16,072 bases of DNA from an uncultured Coriobacteriaceae bacterium. Its GTDB lineage: Bacteria > Actinomycetota > Coriobacteriia > Coriobacteriales > Eggerthellaceae. Positions 1-6,103 of the stretch are shown piece by piece. The stretch's first letter is position 1. Each line of letters starts with the position of its first letter. A program made the position numbers and the translations under genes. The DNA is taken from positions 1 to 16,072 of the forward strand of contig CADBQL010000231.1 of NCBI GenBank assembly GCA_902796815.1. The letters run 5' to 3'. The notes under the pieces were generated by a model, which was given only the letters and a program-made list of their open reading frames with translations, was not told the DNA's origin and searched no databases.

Positions 1-14
1 ATTGTTATGTACGG

Positions 15-20
15 TATAGT
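15..20 (+). promoter_or_regulatory. possible -10 box upstream of the TetR-type gene
   Basis: TATAGT is a good -10 match. It lies about 100 bases before the regulator's start, and any -35 box would be outside the window. The leader between them is purine-rich and carries two small direct repeats: GAAGGCTGA at 31-39 and 45-53, and GGCCAGAA in tandem at 94-101 and 102-109. These could be part of an operator, but nothing proves it. Confidence 0.25.
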
Positions 21-119
21 GAGAAGAATGGAAGGCTGAGTGCTGAAGGCTGAAAGAAGTCAGATAGTGGACCGAAGTCTCGTCGGAGGCAAAGGCCAGA
101 AGGCCAGAAAAGAGGACGC

Positions 120-671
120 ATGGCAACATCGCGAGATACCAAAAGAATGTTTGCAGATGAGCTCGAGGAAATGATGGCAGCCACGCCGCTTTCGAAGGTG
201 CGCGTTCGAGATCTTTGCGCACGGTGCGCTGTGGAGCGGCGCGTGTTCTACTATCATTTCAAGGATAAGTACGACCTGGTAGCATGGATGTTCGAGCGCG
301 ATTACGCGCAGGCGGCAGATGGTCGCGCGCCCTATTCTGCGGAGCTGTATACCGAGGCGCATCGCAGGCTATGGGAGCGGCGCGGGTTTTATCGGCGCGC
401 CTTCGAGGAGGATTCTCAAAACGCGATATGGCGCTATCTGTTGCAATTCAGCGTGGATGCAAACGAGCAGGCTTTGAAGCGCTATCTTGGGGTTTCTGCT
501 CTTTCGCGCGAGCTCGCTTTTGAAGCGCGCCACTTTGCGTACGGAAACGTCGGCTGCGTCGTGGAGTGGCTCAGCGGCGGAATCAAAGCCACGCCAGCGC
601 AATTGGCCGCGGAAATGTTCGCTTGCATGCCGGCCACTTTGCGTAAGGCCTATGCAATGCAAGCAGGGTAG
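120..671 (+). CDS. TetR/AcrR-type transcriptional regulator
   Basis: This is a 183-residue protein with the layout of a TetR-family repressor: a short N-terminal DNA-binding domain and a helical C-terminal ligand domain. The helix-turn-helix spans about residues 26-52, with VRVRDLCARCAVERRVFYYH and a following KDKYDLV. The recognition helix carries the family's typical FYYHFKDK pattern. The C-terminal part resembles regulators of the DhaS-like subgroup, but this is only a general impression. The start is an ATG preceded by AGAGGA. The gene converges on the membrane-protein gene 81 bases downstream. No target operon is visible; it may be divergent and left of the window. The family call is firm, the ligand unknown. 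Confidence 0.85.
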   Translation: MATSRDTKRMFADELEEMMAATPLSKVRVRDLCARCAVERRVFYYHFKDKYDLVAWMFERDYAQAADGRAPYSAELYTEAHRRLWERRGFYRRAFEEDSQNAIWRYLLQFSVDANEQALKRYLGVSALSRELAFEARHFAYGNVGCVVEWLSGGIKATPAQLAAEMFACMPATLRKAYAMQAG

Positions 672-698
672 TGGTAAGTAGACTGAGCTGCCGAGCTT

Positions 699-721
699 CC
701 CCGTGCGCGTTTTCACGCGGG
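699..721. terminator. weak hairpin between two convergent genes
   Basis: CCCCGTG at 699-705 can pair, with one bulge, with CACGCGGG at 714-721 around a CGCGTTTT loop. It sits in the 81-base gap between convergent stop codons, where a shared terminator would be expected. There is no clear T-run on either side, so it may be a Rho-independent terminator of poor quality or only a hairpin. Confidence 0.3.
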
Positions 722-752
722 ACTGCGTGTCGATAACGTATCGCGGCTCGTT

Positions 753-1463
753 CTAGAAGAATGCCAACGCCGTTGCGATCAGGAATTGCGCGGGGTAGTA
801 CGTGAAGTAATTGAGCACGAAATCGACGGGGCGCTCGTGCCCCATCCCGAAGTACGTGCCGCTCAGCACGAGATCGGAAGCGGTAAACAAAATCCCGCCT
901 GCAAACAGCAGATTTAGTGCTGGTTCGTGCCAGCCATAGTAAAGGGCGAGGCTACCGGAAACCAATGTGGTAGTAAATAGCAGCGCTCCGTAGGCAATGA
1001 CGACAGGCTTCATGCGCCCGTAATCGAGCTTCATCGGCTTTTCGAGCGCGGCGTTGCAGGCGCTCAGCGCGATGGCCAATACGATGGGCGCAAGCACGTA
1101 CGCTATCCCGCCAGGTGGGAAAAACCTCACAAGTATTCCCGTGATATACAGCACATGGCCGATGCCGAACGTTGCAAACCCCGCATAGGTAAAGAGCAAA
1201 TCCTGCTCGGTAAATACGTACTTTAACTCGAGCCATATGTCTCCGAGCAAGCCGAATACCAAGCCCATGACGATGAGCATTCCGGCGGGGCCGCCGTCCA
1301 TGCTTGCGGACGAAGCATTCAAGCCGTATACGCCTATTGCGATAAATAGCACGGACACAACCGACTTGATTAGCGTCGCTTTCAACGAGTACGCTCGAAT
1401 CTTTTCGCGCACAAACAGCACGAGTGCAATTGCCGCGCAAACTATGAGAATCCAGTAAACCAT
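753..1463 (-). CDS. YhhN/TMEM86-family membrane protein (lysoplasmalogenase-like)
   Basis: The frame encodes an integral membrane protein with about eight hydrophobic segments. The diagnostic stretches are FGLLGDIWLELKY, FGIGHVLYITGI, FAGGILFTASDLVLSG and a final YYPAQFLIATALAFF. These match the YhhN family, whose animal member TMEM86 hydrolyses the vinyl-ether bond of lysoplasmalogens. Plasmalogens occur in many anaerobes, so that role is plausible but is an inference from the family. I chose the ATG at 1463 (236 residues) because the first membrane helix begins directly after it and the length fits the family. In-frame starts at 1499 (ATG) and 1532 (GTG) would add a basic 12- to 23-residue leader. 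No start has a convincing ribosome binding site, and a 13-base tandem duplication lies across the upstream candidates. Confidence 0.75.
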   Translation of the reverse strand: MVYWILIVCAAIALVLFVREKIRAYSLKATLIKSVVSVLFIAIGVYGLNASSASMDGGPAGMLIVMGLVFGLLGDIWLELKYVFTEQDLLFTYAGFATFGIGHVLYITGILVRFFPPGGIAYVLAPIVLAIALSACNAALEKPMKLDYGRMKPVVIAYGALLFTTTLVSGSLALYYGWHEPALNLLFAGGILFTASDLVLSGTYFGMGHERPVDFVLNYFTYYPAQFLIATALAFF

Positions 1464-1486
1464 CAGCCGCTTTCGTAGGAGGCTTC

Positions 1487-1512
1487 CCTTGCTGTGCATC
1501 CTTGCTGTGCAT
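1487..1512. repeat. perfect 13-base tandem duplication at the YhhN gene start
   Basis: CCTTGCTGTGCAT occurs at 1487-1499 and again at 1500-1512. On the minus strand each copy supplies an ATG, so the duplication creates a second start codon. As 13 is not a multiple of three, the outer ATG (1512) is out of frame with the gene, while the inner one (1499) is in frame. Confidence 0.8.
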
Positions 1513-1613
1513 TCTACAGCATGAGTGTGCACAGGTGCCCGGCAGGAATATTGCAGCGGTAATAGAGCGCGATGCGGTCATGGCGTCCATTATGCCAGCG
1601 TCTAAGAGGGGTA

Positions 1614-1819
1614 TGCGCAAAAATCGGCCCGCGATTTGACGAAATGTAAGAATGTTAATCCAAATTCACGTGATAAGCCGAATCCCCTGTGGCGTGCGAT
1701 TGCAAAAGACCTGGTCGCACATTGCCGTGCCTTTGCTGAACCAGGGAAAGAGGGTCAAAATTGTCCATAGAGCGTTAACATTCTTACATTTTGTCAAATC
1801 GCGGGCCGATTCTTGCGCA
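1614..1819. repeat. 206-base element with 45-base inverted terminal arms (MITE-like or invertible)
   Basis: Bases 1614-1658 and 1775-1819 are reverse complements with 43 of 45 positions matching. Each arm contains TGCGCAA, AATCGGCCCGCGATTTGAC and AAATGTAAGAATGTTAA in that order. They flank 116 bases with no convincing gene. Each arm has an inward-reading TTGAC with G or A next, a -35-like core. No transposase or recombinase is adjacent, and I see no clear target-site duplication (left flank GGTA, right flank AACG). A non-autonomous transposable element is the simplest reading. An invertible promoter segment is an alternative, and transcription through it would give a very long hairpin. Confidence 0.7.
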
Positions 1820-2172
1820 AACGCAGTTGTTGATTCCGAAAACGCCCTGCAACCCGTCGTTTTTCTGGCGCTCAGTGAGGCGTGACGAGTGATGTCAGGG
1901 TTAGGCCGGTTCTTGCTCGTCCGCTTTTCGGTCACTTATTTGACGGCATCAAACTGGTGGGTTATGTGGACTCCAGTACAGACGCAGTTTTGCTCGGCAG
2001 CGAACTCTCTGCTTGACCAGACGCATATCAATTCTGGTTCAATGAGGAGCGCATGCCGAACGGGCTCAAAAACCCAAGATGTGAAGCTTTCCTTTTTAGC
2101 AGCGCAAAGGGTGAGCAAATTGCTAACATCGCATCGTTGCCTCCGCGCTCATTCACACATCGCAAAACAAAC
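1820..2172. other. 353-base intergenic stretch with no convincing gene
   Basis: Both strands contain only short open frames without recognisable motifs. An 8-base direct repeat CAGACGCA occurs at 1979-1986 and 2018-2025. A 6-base hairpin ACCAGA/TCTGGT surrounds the second copy. The plus-strand frame at 2053-2277 (74 codons) has GAGGAG three bases before its ATG and runs through the ald-proximal repeats, but its composition is not protein-like. The region may hold the ald promoter and leader. Confidence 0.4.
1940..1968 (+). promoter_or_regulatory. candidate promoter upstream of ald
   Basis: TTGACG at 1940-1945 and TATGTG at 1963-1968 are separated by 17 bases, a good housekeeping-sigma layout with a weaker -10. 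If used, the ald transcript would have a leader of about 340 bases that includes the two direct repeats. No better pair was found nearer to ald. Confidence 0.3.
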
Positions 2173-2271
2173 GTAGAAGCCTCGGTGGAAATCGCACGCT
2201 TCTCGTCTGAAGATACGAGGCGGACGGGCAGGAGGTCGGTAGAAGCCACAGCGGAAGTCACATGCTTCTCG
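2173..2271 (+). repeat. two 33-base direct repeats, each a hairpin, in the ald leader
   Basis: The copies are 2173-2205 and 2239-2271, 66 bases apart, with 27 of 33 positions identical. Each starts GTAGAAGCC and ends GCTTCTCG, so AGAAGC and GCTTCT can pair around a 17-base loop whose core GGAA(A/G)TC is conserved. They lie 45-143 bases before the ald start. They could be operator sites or a tandem RNA element. They do not fit the glycine or guanidine riboswitch patterns I know. Confidence 0.65.
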
Positions 2272-2315
2272 CTTTGAGCACTCGGATAAGTCGTATAGCA
2301 TGAAAGGAAGTCGTG

Positions 2316-3428
2316 ATGATAGTAGGTTGCGTCAAAGAAATCAAGAATAATGAGTTTCGCGTGGGTCTCACGCCTGACAACGTGAAGAGCTACGTCAATG
2401 CAGGTCATGAGGTGCTCATCGGCCGCGGAGCCGGCGAGGGGTCGGGATTTTCGGACGAGGAGTACGCCGCGGCCGGTGCCAAACTGCTCGACACTGCCGA
2501 TGTCTGGGCGAACTGCGAGATGATGGTCAAGGTCAAAGAGCCGCTGCCCGAAGAATACCCGCTGTTCCATGACGGGCTCGTGCTCTTCACCTATCTCCAC
2601 CTGGCTGCCGACCGCCCGCAAATGGACGCTTTGCTCGCAGGGAACGTCAAGGGCGTGGCTTATGAGACTATTGTAGAGTCCGATGGCAGCCTGCCTCTGC
2701 TCGCGCCAATGAGCCAGATAGCTGGCAGGCTTTCTCTGCAGGAGGGTGCCAAGTACCTCGAGAAAACGTGCGGCGGCGAAGGCGTTCTGCTCGCAGGCGT
2801 GCCGGGCACGCCGCGCGCCAACGTCGTCGTCATCGGCGGAGGCACCGTCGGCGCTAATGCAGCAAAGATCGCGACGGGTATGGGCGCAAACGTCACCGTT
2901 ATCGACATTTCGCTGAAGCGCCTCGAGCAGCTTGACGATATGTTCGGAGGGCGTGTGCAGACGCTCTATTCGACCGATGCCAACATCGAGCGCGCCGTGG
3001 TGGATGCGGACTTGGTCATCGGCTCCGTGCTCATCCCCGGCGGCTCTACGCCCAAGCTCTTCAAGAAGGAGTACCTCAAAAAGATGCGCCCCGGTGCTGT
3101 GTTCGTAGACGTGGCCATCGATCAGGGTGGATGCGGTGAGACGAGTCGCGTCACCACGCACGACGATCCGATTTACGTGGTGGATGGCGTTATCCACTAC
3201 TGTGTGGGCAATATGCCCGGCGCTGTTTCACGCACGTCTACGATCGCGCTGACCAACGCGACGTTGCGTTACGGTCTCGAAATCGCCAACAAGGGTCTCG
3301 AGCAGGCTGTCAAGGACAACTCCGCAATCGCGCTGGGCGTGAACACCTACGATGGAAAAGTTACCTGCAAAAACCTTGCCGACAGCTTTGACGACGTGGA
3401 GTACACGGACATATTGACATTGATCTAG
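2316..3428 (+). CDS. ald: alanine dehydrogenase
   Basis: Alanine dehydrogenase interconverts L-alanine and pyruvate plus ammonia with NAD(H). It acts in the cytoplasm in nitrogen and amino-acid catabolism. The protein is 370 residues, the family's usual length. N-terminal landmarks are MIVGCVKEIKNNEFRVGLTP, Lys74 in VKVKEP and His95 in YLHLAAD, matching the substrate-binding lysine and catalytic histidine. The NAD-binding Rossmann motif GGGTVGANAA is at about 174-183. The C-terminal DVAIDQGGCGETSRVTTHDD and VGNMPGAVSRTST blocks are typical. I chose the ATG at 2316, which has AAAGGAAG five bases upstream. The GTG at 2313 lies too close to that site. A 60-residue winged-helix protein follows after 23 bases and is probably co-transcribed. 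No part is missing. Confidence 0.95.
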   Translation: MIVGCVKEIKNNEFRVGLTPDNVKSYVNAGHEVLIGRGAGEGSGFSDEEYAAAGAKLLDTADVWANCEMMVKVKEPLPEEYPLFHDGLVLFTYLHLAADRPQMDALLAGNVKGVAYETIVESDGSLPLLAPMSQIAGRLSLQEGAKYLEKTCGGEGVLLAGVPGTPRANVVVIGGGTVGANAAKIATGMGANVTVIDISLKRLEQLDDMFGGRVQTLYSTDANIERAVVDADLVIGSVLIPGGSTPKLFKKEYLKKMRPGAVFVDVAIDQGGCGETSRVTTHDDPIYVVDGVIHYCVGNMPGAVSRTSTIALTNATLRYGLEIANKGLEQAVKDNSAIALGVNTYDGKVTCKNLADSFDDVEYTDILTLI

Positions 3429-3451
3429 CGGATATCTGAAAGGAAAAAACG

Positions 3452-3634
3452 ATGGAAGCAACAGAGCTGGTACTTCAAACGATGCGCGAGGCGGGAGAGC
3501 CGTTGAACGCTGGGAAGATCGCCGATCTTTCCGGGCTCGACCGCAAGGTGGTCGACAAGGCGATGAAGGACTTGAAGGCAACGGGCGCAATCGTGTCTCC
3601 CGTTCGCTGCAAGTGGGAGCCTGCCGAGAAGTAG
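3452..3634 (+). CDS. small winged-helix-like protein (60 residues) downstream of ald
   Basis: The product has the pattern of a lone winged helix-turn-helix domain: a first helix TELVLQTMREAG, then LNAGKIADLSGLDRKVVDKA as the helix-turn-helix, a third helix MKDLKATGAI, and a short wing ending in a basic KW patch. It contains no sensor or catalytic domain. GAAAGGAAAAAAC gives a good ribosome binding site before the ATG. It begins 23 bases after the ald stop, so it is likely in the same transcript. Its stop is only 3 bases from the stop of the convergent galK, leaving no room for an intergenic terminator. A role as a small DNA-binding regulator or accessory factor is inference. Confidence 0.75.
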   Translation: MEATELVLQTMREAGEPLNAGKIADLSGLDRKVVDKAMKDLKATGAIVSPVRCKWEPAEK

Positions 3635-3637
3635 CCG

Positions 3638-4789
3638 TTAGCAAACGAGGTGCGCGCCTTCGCATCCAACCTGATAAACCTGGCAAGATCCCTTGCCCAA
3701 CAATTCGTCGACGTCCGAGTTGAACGTTTCGAGCAGGGGGAGCGGCACGAACGCCTGGATAGTGCCGCCGAAACCGCCGCCGTGGATGCGACAGGCGCCC
3801 TCGCCGGCCAAAAGCGCATCAACTACACCGAGCGCAATCATAGCCGGTTGGCTTTCCCGATTGAAGACCGACACGTTTTGCAAGTATTGCGCCGACGATG
3901 CGCCCGACATGCGCGTGTAGTGCAAAAAGGCATCGAAGTCGCCGCGGCGTAGGGCATCAGCCCGTGCGTCGACCAGGCGACTTTCGTGAAAATAATGAAG
4001 CGCTCGCAGTGCCGGCACGTCGCCAAGAGTAGCTCGCACCTCTGCGAAGCGCGATCGGAATGCGTTTTCGCCTACCTGAGAGAGGGTCTTTTCGCCGAGA
4101 AAAGCGGCAACAGCGGCCATATCGCGAGGCACCTGGGAATACTCGTGCGTGTAGCGGCTGTGGTCGCAATGAGTGTCCACGAGGCAAAGCGCGTAGCCGC
4201 ATTGCGAGAAGTCGAAATCGAGGCGCTCAATGCTAGGGCTTTCCTGAGAAAAATCCATTGCGCATACGCCGCCGAGGGCTACGGCGAGCTGATCCATGAG
4301 TCCGCACGACTTTCCGAACCAGTCGCGCTCTGCCACTTGGCCGACCTTCGCCAAGCGAACAGCCAGGTCATCGGGCATCACGTCGGCATCGCCTAACCCG
4401 TCAAGGCCAAGCAGAGCCCACGCGAGCGCGAGTTCGAAGGCAGCGGATGACGACAAGCCGCCGCCTGAAGGCACGGTGCTGCGTACTCGCAGATCGAATC
4501 CGCCCACCCGAACGCCCAATGCGCGCATGCCCGCCACGATGCCGCGAACGAGCGCAGCGGTCGTATTGACTTCTTCCGCGCGTGGCAAATCTGAGGTCAA
4601 GTCGATGGAAAACGCCGGGAACCCCTCGCTTTCCACATGCGCTTCGCTTGTGCCGTTGGGCTGCGCTTCCATGTACACGTCACATGATATGGCGGCTGCG
4701 ATCACGCATCCACCCTGATGATCGGTGTGGTTGCCCGCCAACTCGGTGCGGCCGGGCGCGCACGAGCGCACGATAGTGGGGGTGCTCAT
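3638..4789 (-). CDS. galK: galactokinase
   Basis: Galactokinase phosphorylates D-galactose to galactose 1-phosphate using ATP, the first committed step of the Leloir pathway in the cytoplasm. The 383-residue protein has all three GHMP-kinase signatures. They are GRTELAGNHTDHQGG at 13-27, the phosphate-binding VPSGGGLSSSAA at about 106-117, and CRIHGGGFGGTIQAF near the C-terminus. CGLMDQLAVALGG carries the expected catalytic aspartate. The frame is open further upstream to 5014, but the ATG at 4789 matches the family N-terminus and is preceded by GAAGGAGA. No galT, galE or mutarotase gene is adjacent. It diverges from the AEC transporter gene across a 257-base gap with 21-base repeats that could hold its operator. 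Confidence 0.92.
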   Translation of the reverse strand: MSTPTIVRSCAPGRTELAGNHTDHQGGCVIAAAISCDVYMEAQPNGTSEAHVESEGFPAFSIDLTSDLPRAEEVNTTAALVRGIVAGMRALGVRVGGFDLRVRSTVPSGGGLSSSAAFELALAWALLGLDGLGDADVMPDDLAVRLAKVGQVAERDWFGKSCGLMDQLAVALGGVCAMDFSQESPSIERLDFDFSQCGYALCLVDTHCDHSRYTHEYSQVPRDMAAVAAFLGEKTLSQVGENAFRSRFAEVRATLGDVPALRALHYFHESRLVDARADALRRGDFDAFLHYTRMSGASSAQYLQNVSVFNRESQPAMIALGVVDALLAGEGACRIHGGGFGGTIQAFVPLPLLETFNSDVDELLGKGSCQVYQVGCEGAHLVC

Positions 4790-4808
4790 GTTTTTCTCCT
4801 TCGCAAAG

Positions 4809-4860
4809 GCTTCTTGGATGATAACAAAAGCTACTTGGTCGATAGCAAATCTTCTTGACC
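4809..4860 (-). repeat. 21-base tandem repeats in the galK upstream region
   Basis: Two units, 4809-4829 and 4830-4850, match at 16 of 21 positions. A third, partial unit starts at 4851 with CTTCTTG. Read on the galK strand the shared core is TTTGYTATC then CCAAG and AGC. The 21-base period equals two helical turns, as for proteins binding one face of DNA. Around the third unit AGCAAATC and GATTTGCT also form an inverted repeat (4844-4851 and 4874-4881). A weak promoter, TTGCTA followed 17 bases later by GTTATC, overlaps the units. The repeats sit 20-70 bases before the galK start and may be its operator; this is inference. Confidence 0.45.
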
Positions 4861-4973
4861 ATTTTTTTCGACCGATTTGCTCCCTCTGTTCGCGGGTTTT
4901 CATGAAATCTCGCCAGTGCTTTGATTTCAAAAAACTATTCGATCGAGCTTCATTTCTGGAATCCGGCAAACTC

Positions 4974-4996
4974 GGACATATCCTCAAAAAATGTCC
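4974..4996 (+). promoter_or_regulatory. short inverted repeat before the AEC transporter gene
   Basis: GGACAT at 4974-4979 and ATGTCC at 4991-4996 are perfect inverted arms around an 11-base A-rich centre, 50 bases before the transporter start. It is either a regulator-binding site or a leader hairpin. No clear -35/-10 pair could be assigned around it. Confidence 0.3.
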
Positions 4997-5046
4997 AGCA
5001 AACCTTTTTTTCATAGCTTAACATTTTGGCGAAGTAGGAGGTTTTC

Positions 5047-5970
5047 ATGGCATTCCAGGTGATGCTGCATCAGATGATCGTGTTCTTTCTCGTGCTGGCA
5101 GTGGGCTTTGCCGCCGGCAAAGGTCGCATCATCGAAAAGGACTATTTGCCGAAGTTTGCCAAGTTGATCACGAGCGTGTTTCTCCCGGTCATGATTTTCG
5201 CCTACACGCGTAGCGGTTCGACGCGTGGTGCGCTCCTCGCTAATTGGCCTATCGTCGTGTTTGCATTTGTATGGTATGCGGGCATTACGGGAATCATGTA
5301 TTGTCTGGCGAAACTCATGCGGCTTCCTCATGACCGCGACCGTGTGTTCACGTTTTGCTTCATATTCGGCAACACCGGATTTGTGGGCACACCGTTGCTC
5401 GCAGCGCTTTACCCGGAGGGCGGGCTTATGTACATGGGGTTGTTCGCCCTCGTGGATGTTGCCTACTTCTGGACGGGCGGCTTGTTCTGGGCGACCGCGC
5501 GCGACCGCGAATTCAATGTTTCGATCAGGGGTTTTCTCACTCCAAATGTAATTGCGATTGTATTGGCATTCGCTTTCATCCTGTTGGAGCTGCCCCTTCC
5601 AGATGTCATCGACGATACGCTTATGACGATTGCCAATGCGACGGGCGCTTGTTGCATGGTTTACCTTGGAGCACTGGTGTGCTTTTCGAAGTGGACGGAT
5701 GCGCTCAGGTGCAAAGAGCTCTATGTCGGAATGCTCACGAAGATGATCTTGGTGCCGCTCGTGGGCGGAAAGATCCTTTTCGCGCTTGGTTGGCCGAGCG
5801 ATGTAGCGACGAGCATGGTTGTCATTATGTCGCTACCCGTTATGACGGTCGTGCCCATGATTGCTGCGCAGCGGGGTCACGAAGGAGATTACGCTGCCGG
5901 CATCACGATGGTCACGCTCGTCACAAGCGTGGCGACCATTCCCCTTGTCCAGTTTTTGCTCACGATCTAA
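5047..5970 (+). CDS. AEC-family transporter (auxin efflux carrier/malate permease type)
   Basis: The 307-residue product is very hydrophobic, with roughly ten membrane helices split into two halves, as in the AEC family. Supporting segments are the N-terminal MIVFFLVLAVGFAAGKGRII, KLITSVFLPVMIFAY, FGNTGFVGTPLLAALY, the central NVIAIVLAFAFILL and the C-terminal VVIMSLPVMTVVPMIAAQ. The proline- and asparagine-broken helices are typical of this fold. Bacterial members export or exchange organic acids such as malate or small metabolites across the cytoplasmic membrane; the substrate cannot be read here. AGGAGG lies five bases before the ATG, one of the strongest ribosome binding sites in the window. 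It is divergent from galK and converges with the reductase gene. A physiological link to galactose use is not shown. Confidence 0.85.
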   Translation: MAFQVMLHQMIVFFLVLAVGFAAGKGRIIEKDYLPKFAKLITSVFLPVMIFAYTRSGSTRGALLANWPIVVFAFVWYAGITGIMYCLAKLMRLPHDRDRVFTFCFIFGNTGFVGTPLLAALYPEGGLMYMGLFALVDVAYFWTGGLFWATARDREFNVSIRGFLTPNVIAIVLAFAFILLELPLPDVIDDTLMTIANATGACCMVYLGALVCFSKWTDALRCKELYVGMLTKMILVPLVGGKILFALGWPSDVATSMVVIMSLPVMTVVPMIAAQRGHEGDYAAGITMVTLVTSVATIPLVQFLLTI

Positions 5971-6008
5971 ATGTGACGCAACCGGAAATCGTCGGAAAAG
6001 GGAAATTG

Positions 6009-6103
6009 TCGGCACCGCCTCCGCGCCTCCGTGCCGAACTTGCGCACATGCGACGATTTTGGCAAGGCGTCGCCAAAACCGCCACACGTGCGCGATGTTT
6101 TTA
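6009..6103. terminator. two stem-loops between convergent genes, probable shared terminator
   Basis: TCGGCAC at 6009-6015 pairs with GTGCCGA at 6031-6037. A second structure has GCGCAC at 6042-6047 pairing with GTGCGC at 6088-6093, enclosing TTTTGGC (6057-6063) and GCCAAAA (6072-6078). The outer stem is followed by GATGTTTTTA, a short T-run in the plus direction. The structures fill the 130-base gap after the AEC gene, so they probably end its transcript and perhaps also that of the opposing reductase. Confidence 0.5.

Noticed and set aside
2053..2277. 74-codon frame with GAGGAG before its ATG
   Set aside because: The ribosome binding site is too close, its composition is not protein-like, and the internal repeats vary without codon-position bias. 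Kept only as part of the ald leader.
2120..2312. Glycine or guanidine riboswitch before ald
   Set aside because: Two tandem hairpins are suggestive, but the conserved cores of those classes are not present.
2028..3197. 389-codon open frame on the minus strand
   Set aside because: It lies antisense over ald, which has full family motifs. The frame shows no recognisable motifs and is a codon-bias shadow.
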